From an uncultured Roseburia sp. (lineage in GTDB: Bacteria; Bacillota; Clostridia; Lachnospirales; Lachnospiraceae), in contig CAKQXQ010000005.1 in assembly GCA_934292805.1 (NCBI GenBank), positions 18,602 to 82,601 on the forward strand: DNA of 64,000 nt, given 5' to 3'. The notes beneath the pieces are model-generated. The model searched no databases. It saw only the letters and a program-made list of their open reading frames with translations, and had not been told where the DNA came from. Within the stretch, counting starts at the first letter, position 1. The number at the start of each line of letters is the position of its first letter. The position numbers and the translations under genes were made by a program. Below are positions 54,326 to 61,702 of this stretch, piece after piece.

Positions 54326-54988
54326 TTAATTTTTTAATAAGTTGTCCCAGCCATAGCGGTCCATATTCTTAATTGTACTCATGATATGCCAATTTGCAAG
54401 TTTTTCTGCAAGATCTGCATCCTGTTTTTTCAATGCCTCAACAATCTGATGATGCTCATTGTTGGAATCAACAGCTCTTGTTTTGTCAGAAAGCGTGATT
54501 TTTCTTACGCGCATGGCATAATGATGAAAATCAGAAAGTACATGTCTTAATTCCCTGCTTCCGCTTGCAATATATAAAATCTCATGAAAACGGTTATCAA
54601 GCTCCACAAGCTGTTCTGCATTTCCTTTTGATGCATGAAAATCAGAAAGAAAAATATTCTCTTCCAGTTCATCCAGCTGTTCTTTTGTAATGTTTTCGGT
54701 TGCCCATCTGGCACAGAGTCCTTCCAGACGGCTTCTGATCTCATAAATATCTTTGATATCCTTCTGAGAGATTCCGACAACATAAGCACCTTTGTTCGGA
54801 ATGATTGTCACAAGTCCTTCCAGTTCTAACTGTCTTAATGCTTCGCGGACAGGTGTTCTGCTTACACCGAGTTCCTCCCCAATGGTCTTCTCTTTTAATT
54901 CCTCATCCTTATCATATTTCCCGGAAAGGATGTCTTCACGTATCAAGTGAAATACTCTCGCACTTAAAGAGTAATTATCTTCCCCCAT
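54326..54988 (-). CDS. GntR-family (FadR/FCD) transcriptional regulator
   Basis: 220 aa. N-terminal winged helix (about 8-75; GEELGVSRTPVREALRQLELEGLVTI) and a C-terminal all-helical FCD ligand domain (about 85-210) with conserved metal-binding positions (HASKGNAEQLVELDNRFHEILY near 112-133). Located between citrate synthase (2 nt upstream) and isocitrate dehydrogenase (41 nt downstream), so it probably regulates this operon through the palindrome at 56421-56442. A citrate- or 2-oxoglutarate-type ligand is a guess from context. Confidence 0.9.
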   Translation of the reverse strand: MGEDNYSLSARVFHLIREDILSGKYDKDEELKEKTIGEELGVSRTPVREALRQLELEGLVTIIPNKGAYVVGISQKDIKDIYEIRSRLEGLCARWATENITKEQLDELEENIFLSDFHASKGNAEQLVELDNRFHEILYIASGSRELRHVLSDFHHYAMRVRKITLSDKTRAVDSNNEHHQIVEALKKQDADLAEKLANWHIMSTIKNMDRYGWDNLLKN

Positions 54989-54990
54989 AG

Positions 54991-56382
54991 TTACTTCTCC
55001 AATGTATTGATATTTAGCTTTTTACAGCATTTTTTAATTTCATCAACAAGCTCAGTATCAGTTAAAACAGTAACACGTCCATCTTCATACTGTTTATCAA
55101 CCCATACCTTTAAAGTTTTGACAAGTTCTGAATTCTTATCCAGCCACTTTTCTTTCGGCAGGTGATAATAGGAGTTGATCCAGAGTGCAATGCCTGCAAG
55201 ACCGGATGTATTCGAAACGGATACAAGTGGTGGTCTGTTTAAAAACTTTCCGGTATCAAAAATATTATAAATCTCCTCGTTTTTCAAAAGCCCGTCAGCA
55301 TGAATACCTGCCCTTGTGACATTGAAATTACTTCCAACGAACGGTGTGCGGCTAGGCTGTACATAACCGAGTTCTTTTTCAAAATATTCAGCCAGTTCAG
55401 TGATCACTGTGGTGTCCATTCCATCCAGTGTGCCTTTTAACTGTGCATATTCAAATACCATAGCCTCTAAAGGCGTATTTCCGGTACGTTCTCCGATTCC
55501 GAACAAAGAACAGTTGACACCGCTGGCACCATACAGCCATGCTGTTGTAGAATTGTTAACAGCTTTATAGAAATCATTGTGTCCATGCCATTCGATCAGC
55601 TCTGATGGCACACCTGCATGTGTGGTAAGTCCATAAATAATACCAGGTACGCTTCGAGGGATCACTGCACCAGGGAAGTTGACGCCATATCCCATTGTAT
55701 CGCAGGCACGGATTTTGATCGGAATTTTATATTCGTCCATCAATTTCATAAGCTCCAGACAAAATGGGATAACAAAACCGTAAATATCAGATCTGGTGAT
55801 GTCTTCCAGATGACATCTTGGGCTGATACCGGTCTCAAGACAGTCACGGATAACGCTCAGATATAAATTCATAACCTCACGTCTTGTCATTTTCATTTTG
55901 TAGAAAATATGGTAATCGGAGCAGCTTACAAGAATGCCTGTCTCCCTTAGCCCAATGTCTTTTACGAGCTGGAAATCCTGTTTGCTTGCACGGATCCAGC
56001 TTGTTACTTCCGGAAATTTATATCCGCGTTCCAGACATTTGTAAACAGCATCACGATCCTTTTTACTGTATAAAAAGAATTCACTCTGACGGATCAGACC
56101 TTTTGGACCGCCAAGCTTGTGCAGATAATCATAGATCGTAACAATCTGCTCAGTTGTATAAGGAGCTCTTGATTGCTGTCCATCGCGGAAGGTCGTATCA
56201 GTGATCCATATATTCTCCGGCATATTATGTGGTACAATTCGGTCATTGAATGCAATTTTAGGAATCTCTTCATATGGAAAAAGATTATGGAATACGTTCG
56301 GTTCACTGACATCTGCCAGCTGATAAAAGTGCTCTTCTAACTGCAGAAGATTTGTTTTCTGGTTCATTACAACTTCTCTCAT
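54991..56382 (-). CDS. Re-type citrate synthase (isopropylmalate/homocitrate synthase-like)
   Basis: 463 aa. HMGL-like TIM barrel: TDTTFRDGQQSRAPYTTEQI near 57-76 (metal-binding Asp and catalytic Arg), CHLEDITRSDIYGFVIP near 190-206, EWHGHNDFYKAV near 262 (metal-binding HxH) and GIGERTGNTPLEAMVFEY near 293. It lacks the C-terminal leucine-regulatory domain of LeuA. Sequence style and pairing with icd match the Re-citrate synthase of Clostridium kluyveri and relatives, which replaces GltA in many anaerobes. The start at 56382 follows AAGGAGG; homocitrate synthase is the alternative but no lysine genes are near. Confidence 0.82.
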   Translation of the reverse strand: MREVVMNQKTNLLQLEEHFYQLADVSEPNVFHNLFPYEEIPKIAFNDRIVPHNMPENIWITDTTFRDGQQSRAPYTTEQIVTIYDYLHKLGGPKGLIRQSEFFLYSKKDRDAVYKCLERGYKFPEVTSWIRASKQDFQLVKDIGLRETGILVSCSDYHIFYKMKMTRREVMNLYLSVIRDCLETGISPRCHLEDITRSDIYGFVIPFCLELMKLMDEYKIPIKIRACDTMGYGVNFPGAVIPRSVPGIIYGLTTHAGVPSELIEWHGHNDFYKAVNNSTTAWLYGASGVNCSLFGIGERTGNTPLEAMVFEYAQLKGTLDGMDTTVITELAEYFEKELGYVQPSRTPFVGSNFNVTRAGIHADGLLKNEEIYNIFDTGKFLNRPPLVSVSNTSGLAGIALWINSYYHLPKEKWLDKNSELVKTLKVWVDKQYEDGRVTVLTDTELVDEIKKCCKKLNINTLEK

Positions 56383-56420
56383 AAAGCCTCCTTATATGTG
56401 AAGCAAACTGCTGTCTTTTT

Positions 56421-56442
56421 GTATAATTGTATACAATTATAC
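56421..56442 (-). promoter_or_regulatory. 22-bp perfect palindrome, probable GntR operator
   Basis: Both halves read GTATAATTGTA inward to TACAATTATAC. The centre TTGTATACAA is typical of FCD-type GntR operators. It lies just after the -10 of the citrate synthase promoter, where bound protein would block transcription start. Confidence 0.75.
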
Positions 56443-56453
56443 GTTTTTCTTAT

Positions 56454-56481
56454 TTTATACACGCAGTTTCAAATTTGTCAA
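56454..56481 (-). promoter_or_regulatory. promoter of the citrate synthase-gntR-icd operon
   Basis: Minus strand perfect TTGACA (56476-56481), 16-bp spacer, TATAAA (56454-56459). Expected start near 56447, five bases before the palindrome. Confidence 0.82.
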
Positions 56482-56532
56482 CGAATAATATTTTATATAT
56501 ATAATAACCAAAAGTTATATCTGTATTTTGTA

Positions 56533-56559
56533 ACATCTTTTGGAATCTGTCATATGATA
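56533..56559 (+). promoter_or_regulatory. sigma-K-like promoter for the Cys/Gly-rich protein
   Basis: AC (56533-56534), 16 bp, CATATGATA (56551-56559), matching the sigma-K pattern AC-N16/17-CATANNNTA. Start would fall about 22 nt before the ATG. A sigma-A reading (TTGGAA, 19 bp, TATAAA) is weaker. Confidence 0.4.
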
Positions 56560-56587
56560 CACTGTATAAAAAATTGGAGGATCAGAC

Positions 56588-56809
56588 ATGAGTGATTTGG
56601 CTGCAACAAACTGTGGCGGATGTGGATGTAATGAGGGAGGCTGTAACTCCATTCTCTGGATCATTCTTTTGTTAAGCTGCTGCTGCGGTAATAATGGAGG
56701 TTTCTGTGGCAATAATAACGGATGCGGCGGAGGTAATGACTGCTTATGGATCATCCTGCTTCTTCTCTGCTGTGGCGGATATGGCGGCAATGGCGGTGGA
56801 TTCTGCTGA
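56588..56809 (+). CDS. small cysteine/glycine-rich protein with repeated LWIILL core
   Basis: 73 aa, 13 Cys and many Gly and Asn. Two copies of a unit: a hydrophobic core LWIILLL followed by CC and a Gly/Asn/Cys tail ending GGFC (about 23-40 and 53-73). Strong ribosome site (GGAGG seven bases upstream). Such proteins in Lachnospiraceae are labelled chorion-like high-cysteine proteins; no function is established. Composition and a sigma-K-like promoter suggest a cross-linked spore-surface protein, which is inference. A very stable hairpin follows the stop. Confidence 0.8.
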   Translation: MSDLAATNCGGCGCNEGGCNSILWIILLLSCCCGNNGGFCGNNNGCGGGNDCLWIILLLLCCGGYGGNGGGFC

Positions 56810-56819
56810 AAATCTAAAA

Positions 56820-56862
56820 GAATGTAAGAAAGAGCGGGAATGATCCGCTCTTTCTTACATTC
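56820..56862. terminator. 18-bp perfect hairpin between convergent small genes
   Basis: Arms 56820-56837 and 56845-56862 are exact complements with a 7-nt loop. The T-run is modest (CTTTTAGATTTT on minus). It lies between the Cys-rich gene and the 48-codon gene and may serve both. Confidence 0.75.
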
Positions 56863-56887
56863 TAAACGATACAAAAAGTCTTTTTAT

Positions 56888-57034
56888 CTAATGGTCATTT
56901 TTTTCTTTTTCATTTGTAACCTGTTTTTTTATATTGACAATTTTGTCATAAACTTCACATTCCGGTGGAACAATCCGCCTTTTTAAACATTCTTCGTCAA
57001 TTTCATAGACACTGTTGTCATCAATAACAAGCAT
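56888..57034 (-). CDS. 48-aa small protein
   Basis: A short ORF with a good ribosome site (AGGAG, seven to eight bases before the ATG at 57032-57034). Protein starts MLVIDDNSVYEIDEECLKRR and ends in a Lys/Asn/Glu-rich tail. It is acidic in the first half with a VYEIDEECL motif and a single PPEC, and is basic/polar in the second. No known family. Ends near the perfect hairpin; a sigma-K-like promoter lies about 50 nt upstream. Coding is supported by ribosome site, position and promoter, not by a recognised domain. Confidence 0.6.
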   Translation of the reverse strand: MLVIDDNSVYEIDEECLKRRIVPPECEVYDKIVNIKKQVTNEKEKNDH

Positions 57035-57082
57035 AAAGTCTCTCCTGTTTTATGATTTTTTGCTCTCTTTCGTATCCATATT

Positions 57083-57109
57083 TATTTTATGCAGCAATAC
57101 CTGTTCCGT
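57083..57109 (-). promoter_or_regulatory. sigma-K-like promoter for the 48-aa protein
   Basis: Minus strand AC (57108-57109), 16 bp, CATAAAATA (57083-57091), the same AC-N16-CATANNNTA layout and spacing as the promoter at 56533-56559. Confidence 0.35.
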
Positions 57110-57177
57110 AACCAGATCAGGCCGTTCCATAATTCATAATTAGAAAATTTCATTCATAAAATAGAACAAAAGAAAGT

Positions 57178-57528
57178 ATGCAAAAGGATCTATTTATGGA
57201 TGATACTCTTCCACTGACGCTTTTTGACAATATGACGCAAAGCAGGGAAATACAGATGCTAAAAACAGTATTTCCTTATATGAAAGACGCACAGAAAATG
57301 CAATTTGCCATATTAATAAAATATATGGAGCTGCAAAAGACAATTCATGTCTTTTCAAAGGATGAACAGGTACTTTCGGCCTGCTCACTTCCTGAGGAGG
57401 AAAACACGCCTGTTTGTATGTTAAACAGCTTAAAACCATATTGTACAGAAAAACAGTTAGAAACGATCGACGCATTCACGAATATGCTCTCTGTATTAGA
57501 GACATATGAAGCTATTTTTGCAGGATAG
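57178..57528 (+). CDS. uncharacterised helical protein, first of a pair
   Basis: 116 aa, mostly helical, no membrane segment, with NMTQSREIQMLKTVFPYMKDAQKMQFAILIKYMELQKT in the first half. No family recognised. Start uncertain: ATG 57178 gives MQKDLF, echoing MEKDLF at the start of the next gene, but has a weak ribosome site; ATG 57196 has AAAGGA nine bases upstream and fits a CATAAAATA element at 57155-57163. It is followed 12 nt later by the second gene, so the two are coexpressed. Confidence 0.7.
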   Translation: MQKDLFMDDTLPLTLFDNMTQSREIQMLKTVFPYMKDAQKMQFAILIKYMELQKTIHVFSKDEQVLSACSLPEEENTPVCMLNSLKPYCTEKQLETIDAFTNMLSVLETYEAIFAG

Positions 57529-57540
57529 GAGACAAAAAAC

Positions 57541-57828
57541 ATGGAAAAAGATTTATTTGCGGATCAGCCCGCTTTTTCAAGACTTTCAAAGGAGAAACTT
57601 TCTTTTCTGATGAACTTCGCAAATATGGAAAAACCGACTGATATGAAAGAAATGGCACCTTTTTTGTTAAAAATGATGAATTCGGCCAAAAGAGAAAACA
57701 TAAATTTTTCTGCTGAAGAATCAAATCTTCTGATACAGATTTTAAAACAGAATTTATCGCCGGAAGAAGCAAAAAAAGCAGATAAAATTATACAGCTTAT
57801 GCAGCAAAGAAACGGACGTTTTACTTAG
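57541..57828 (+). CDS. uncharacterised helical protein, second of a pair
   Basis: 95 aa, helical, charged, no Cys and no membrane segment. Ribosome site GGAG nine bases before the ATG. The C-terminal half (LLIQILKQNLSPEEAKKADKIIQLMQQ) looks like a compact helical hairpin. N-terminal MEKDLF resembles the neighbour's MQKDLF, so they may be distant paralogues or share a leader-like motif. The last codons and stop are part of a terminator hairpin. Confidence 0.75.
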   Translation: MEKDLFADQPAFSRLSKEKLSFLMNFANMEKPTDMKEMAPFLLKMMNSAKRENINFSAEESNLLIQILKQNLSPEEAKKADKIIQLMQQRNGRFT

Positions 57829-57844
57829 AACGTCCGTTTCTTTG
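57805..57844 (+). terminator. terminator containing the stop codon of the second pair gene
   Basis: Perfect 16-bp stem (57805-57820 with 57829-57844) around an 8-nt loop that holds the TAG stop. The 3' arm is T-rich (CGTTTCTTTG). Confidence 0.8.
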
Positions 57845-57867
57845 CTATATAAACATTATGATCTGTA

Positions 57868-59187
57868 TTACCAGATAGATGCCATATCAACCGCAAGCAG
57901 TTTGTCAATCGGTGCGGTACTCTTTCCTTTGCCATCTGTCCCTTCAAAATATTTAAAGCTTGCAGATTCAAAAAGAATATAAAGATTGTTGTCTGCTATT
58001 GCGATTTCTTCTGAACATGGAGGCATTTCGACTTTGACGTATGGATTGCCAGGATAATTGTTCAGAGAAAGCAATGAATTATATACCTTAAGATAAGAAG
58101 ATTTGTTTCTTCCGAGCGAAGTGCTCAGATAAACAGATCCATTGGAATCAAATGCAACGCCCTGTACTTTGCTTGGAATATTGTAGGAACCAAGCATTGC
58201 GATGGAATCCGTTTCCGGATCATAGGAATAAGAGTACATTTTTGAATGAAACATCTTATTGTATGATGCAACCCAGATACGTCCTCCATAATAAGTAATA
58301 CAGGATGGTGTATTCTTAAGGCGGTATTCATCTGAAATGGCAGACGCATCAATGCAGTATCCGGGAGCGTCATTAGCAATCAGCTGAATATACTGATAAG
58401 AAATACGCTCAAGTGTTGTCGAATTAGAATGGCATACCCAGAGGTTCTCACCGTCAAATGCGATCCCGCCAAGATGACTTTCCTTGTTCATGCCGAGTGT
58501 CACCAGATATTCGCCGCTTTGTCTGTCAAAAACCATCAGTGCACCAGGAACATTCTTTTCTTCCGAATATGCAGTCATGAGGATATAATCCGGAGTAAAA
58601 CACAGTCCCTGCATGCAGAGACTGGAACTGTTGATGTAATTATCAACATAGTCCTTTTCCCGTGTGGACGGCATTCCAGGGATTTCTATATCATCTACAA
58701 AATTATAACTGCACTGACGAAGTTCCTTCTGGTTCAGGTAAAGAAGGTTATTCGTATGATACGAATACATCTCGACGTTCATATAATTGTCGATCGGTTC
58801 TGTCCATTTTGCATAGAGAGTGATGTCTTTTTTGTTCTTTTTGGTGATCCGGGTGATCTTATGCCGGTAATTTTTATCTGTATACCATCCGGCAAAGTTA
58901 TAGCCTTCTTTTGCCGGAACTTCAAGTGTATACGGAAGTTCTGATTCATAAAGCACATTACGGTTTATCCGGCTGTTCTTTCCTCCACCCAGATGATAGG
59001 TGATCTGGTAAGAGACTTCATCCTGATGTGCATATGACTGAACAGCAAAATTTTCTTCAAAAACGGGAAAATACTGTCTGGTGCCGGTCGCATCTACAGT
59101 ATAGGCACCTGCAGACATCGGAAAGCAAAGCATGAATATGATGACACAACTCATCATTACCAGATATTTTATGTGTTTCATATTCAT
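57868..59187 (-). CDS. secreted protein: InlB-type repeat plus propeller-like domain
   Basis: 439 aa. Signal peptide (about 1-28, cleaved after SAGA). Then one InlB/Listeria-Bacteroides repeat (about 58-130; SYQITYHLGGG, then EGYNFAGWYTD and KKDITLYAKW). The remaining 300 residues are beta-rich with repeating blade-like strands (LMVFDRQSGEYLVTLGM, GIAFDGENLWVCHS, TYYGGRIWVAS, GVAFDSNGSVYLSTS, IAIADNNLYILF), suggesting a beta-propeller. No sortase signal or transmembrane anchor, so probably released or loosely wall-bound. Function unknown. Confidence 0.8.
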   Translation of the reverse strand: MNMKHIKYLVMMSCVIIFMLCFPMSAGAYTVDATGTRQYFPVFEENFAVQSYAHQDEVSYQITYHLGGGKNSRINRNVLYESELPYTLEVPAKEGYNFAGWYTDKNYRHKITRITKKNKKDITLYAKWTEPIDNYMNVEMYSYHTNNLLYLNQKELRQCSYNFVDDIEIPGMPSTREKDYVDNYINSSSLCMQGLCFTPDYILMTAYSEEKNVPGALMVFDRQSGEYLVTLGMNKESHLGGIAFDGENLWVCHSNSTTLERISYQYIQLIANDAPGYCIDASAISDEYRLKNTPSCITYYGGRIWVASYNKMFHSKMYSYSYDPETDSIAMLGSYNIPSKVQGVAFDSNGSVYLSTSLGRNKSSYLKVYNSLLSLNNYPGNPYVKVEMPPCSEEIAIADNNLYILFESASFKYFEGTDGKGKSTAPIDKLLAVDMASIW

Positions 59188-59246
59188 GCACTCCTTTCCT
59201 AATTATTTTGGTTTTACTTTATCTCTGATCAAACATGGATGAAAAA

Positions 59247-61337
59247 TTATTCTTCAATATTTTCCAACTTGCTTGCTCTTGCCTGCACTTCTTTCTCCTG
59301 GATATCTGAAGGTGCCTGTTCGTATCTGGAGAATTCATATGAATAAGTGCCGCTTCCGCCTGTCATGGATCTTAAATCTGTATTGTATCCGAATAATGAC
59401 ATATATGGAATGTCTGCAACAATCTCCTGATAGCCATGCTCTGTTGGATTCATGCCAAGAACGCGGCCGCGGCGTTTATTAAGGTCACCCATAATGTCAC
59501 CTGTATATTTGTCAGGTACGACCACTTTTAATGATGCGATCGGTTCTAACAGAATTGGGGAAGCCTCCATAAAGCCTTTTTTGAAAGCCTGTCTTGCAGC
59601 AGTCTTAAATGCCATTTCGGAAGAATCAACCGGATGATAGGAACCATCATATAATACAGCCTTTACTCCTACAACAGGATAAGCAGCCATTGGTCCCTTT
59701 AAGCAGGATTCTGCAATACCTTTTTCAACTGCCGGGAAGTAATTCTTCGGAACAGCACCGCCAACAACTGTCTGTTCAAATACATATGGATGTTCAAGAT
59801 CACCTGATGGCTCAAATGTCATCTTAACATGACCATACTGACCATGACCACCGGACTGTTTTTTGTATTTGTATTCCACATCTGCTTTTTTACGGATGGT
59901 CTCTTTGAATGCTACTTTTGGTTTTTTGAGTTCGATTTCGACTTTGTAACGGTTCAAAAGCTTGCTTGCCACAACTTCAAGATGCTGGTCACCCATACCA
60001 TAAAGAAGAGTCTGCCCATTTTCGCTGTCATTTACAGATTTTAATGTGAGATCTTCCATTGTTAATTTCTGTAATGCCTGGGAAATCTTATCTTCATCTC
60101 CCTTATTGACTGCTTTGTATCTCATATATGTATATGGTGTGGAGATTGAGGTACGGATATACAGGATCGGGTTGGCTTTTGTGGAAAGTGAATCCGTTGT
60201 GGAAGGACTTGCCAGTTTTGCCAGTGCTCCGATATCTCCGGCGTGGAGTTCTTTTACTTCTTCCGGTTTGTTTCCACACAATACGTATAACTTGCCGATC
60301 TTCTCTTCTACATCTTTGTGGTGATTATATAAAACATCGTCGGTCTTTAATACACCGGAATTGACCTTGATCAGGGAGTATTTGCCAATGAAAGGATCTA
60401 CGATCGTCTTAAATACATAAGCTGATTTTGGTTTTGCAAAATCGTAATCTGCACTGTATACTTCGTTTGTCTTGGCATTGATACCTGTGCAGGAACGTTT
60501 ATCCGGACTTGGAAGGTATTTTACAATATCAACAAGTAAAGTATACATACCTCTTGCCATTGTATTGGAACCCATCAGTACCGGAACAATGCTTCCGTCT
60601 GCAACGTTGACACGCAGAGCCTGACGGATCTCATCTTCTGAGAATTCTTCTCCATTAAAGTAGCGTTCCATGAATTCTTCACTTGTTTCTGCTACTGCTT
60701 CCATGAGGGCTTCACGGCAGATCTCGAGGTTGTCTTTGGAATAGTCAGGTACCGGGAACTTTTCAACAGTTCCGTCCTCTTTCCATCTCTTTGCTGTCTG
60801 CTGTAATACGTTAACGTATCCGACAAACTGTCCGTTCTCTCTGACCGGAAGATGGAATGGTGCGATACGTTTGCCATATAACTGCTGTAAATCTTCTACT
60901 ACCTGTCTGTAACTTGCTTCATCGATATCCATATCGGTTACAAATACCATTCTTGGAAGCTTGTATTTTTCACACATTTCCCAGGCTTTCTTTGTGCCGA
61001 CTTCAATTCCTGCTTTTCCGGATACAACAATGATCGCAGCATCTGCAACGCTGACAGCTTCCTCAGCTTCTCCTACAAAATCAAAATATCCCGGTGTGTC
61101 GAGAATATTGATCTTTGTATCACCCCATATGATTGGAACAACAGATGTGTTGATTGAAAAAAGACGTTTTGTTTCTTCTTTGTCATAATCACTGATGGTA
61201 TTACCGTCAGCAACTTTACCCATACGGTTTGTCATGCCAGCAAGATAAGCCATAGCCTCGACCAGACTTGTCTTGCCGCTTCCCCCATGTCCTAAAAGAA
61301 CCACATTACGAATTTTGTCAGTTGTGTAAACGTTCAT
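59247..61337 (-). CDS. EF-G-2-type translational GTPase paralogue
   Basis: 696 aa from the ATG at 61335-61337 after GGGAGG. Five-domain EF-G architecture, but the GTPase motifs differ from true EF-G: P-loop GHGGSGKTS, switch I lacks RGITI, G3 is DTPGYFDF with Tyr in place of the catalytic His, and G4 is TDMD rather than NKMD. Domain IV has KKQSGGHGQYGHVKM. These traits match the EF-G-2 clade seen in Thermus and many Clostridia, not FusA. Its role in translation or ribosome handling is not settled. Has its own promoter. Confidence 0.88.
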   Translation of the reverse strand: MNVYTTDKIRNVVLLGHGGSGKTSLVEAMAYLAGMTNRMGKVADGNTISDYDKEETKRLFSINTSVVPIIWGDTKINILDTPGYFDFVGEAEEAVSVADAAIIVVSGKAGIEVGTKKAWEMCEKYKLPRMVFVTDMDIDEASYRQVVEDLQQLYGKRIAPFHLPVRENGQFVGYVNVLQQTAKRWKEDGTVEKFPVPDYSKDNLEICREALMEAVAETSEEFMERYFNGEEFSEDEIRQALRVNVADGSIVPVLMGSNTMARGMYTLLVDIVKYLPSPDKRSCTGINAKTNEVYSADYDFAKPKSAYVFKTIVDPFIGKYSLIKVNSGVLKTDDVLYNHHKDVEEKIGKLYVLCGNKPEEVKELHAGDIGALAKLASPSTTDSLSTKANPILYIRTSISTPYTYMRYKAVNKGDEDKISQALQKLTMEDLTLKSVNDSENGQTLLYGMGDQHLEVVASKLLNRYKVEIELKKPKVAFKETIRKKADVEYKYKKQSGGHGQYGHVKMTFEPSGDLEHPYVFEQTVVGGAVPKNYFPAVEKGIAESCLKGPMAAYPVVGVKAVLYDGSYHPVDSSEMAFKTAARQAFKKGFMEASPILLEPIASLKVVVPDKYTGDIMGDLNKRRGRVLGMNPTEHGYQEIVADIPYMSLFGYNTDLRSMTGGSGTYSYEFSRYEQAPSDIQEKEVQARASKLENIEE

Positions 61338-61414
61338 AGCAAATCCTCCCATACTCGTTATTATTTGTGACAATAGGTTTGCCATTAATTTTGCAAGCTA
61401 TTGCTAATGGTTAT

Positions 61415-61443
61415 ATTTTACTAAATATTTCGAAAATATACAA
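61415..61443 (-). promoter_or_regulatory. promoter of the EF-G-2 gene
   Basis: Minus strand TTGTAT (61438-61443), 17-bp spacer, TAAAAT (61415-61420), about 75 nt before the start codon. Confidence 0.6.
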
Positions 61444-61536
61444 TATAATTATTCATATTTACTAACTATTTTTATTTTAACATGTTTTTATTTATATAAT
61501 ATGTATGCGTTTTAAACATTTTTTATCGATGCCGTG

Positions 61537-61554
61537 ATATTGTTTACACAATAT
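61537..61554. other. 18-bp inverted repeat in the 365-nt gap before tyrA
   Basis: ATATTGT-TTAC-ACAATAT, a perfect 7+4+7 inverted repeat in an otherwise AT-rich, gene-free stretch (61338-61702). It lies upstream of both divergent promoters and could be a regulator site; nothing else is seen there besides the two promoters. Confidence 0.4.
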
Positions 61555-61617
61555 TAACAATTTGTACATAATATAATCATTTTAAAGGATTCAAGAATAC
61601 TTTTATACTTTAAAGTG

Positions 61618-61646
61618 TTGACTTTTGTACATGACACAGATATGAT
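61618..61646 (+). promoter_or_regulatory. promoter of tyrA
   Basis: TTGACT (61618-61623), 17-bp spacer, TATGAT (61641-61646), leader of about 50 nt to the TTG start. Confidence 0.8.
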
Positions 61647-61702
61647 ATAAAAGATTGTAGAAAAATTCTTTTACAAAAAAGGTTTAACGGGGGAACAAAG
61701 CT

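Noticed and set aside
58429..58944. 171-codon plus-strand ORF antisense to the InlB-type gene
   Set aside because: Entirely inside a well-supported secreted protein gene, no ribosome site, no recognisable motif.
61537..61560. Rex operator before tyrA
   Set aside because: TTGTT and AACAA halves are present but spaced 21 rather than 18 bp; the better-fitting site is near rex.
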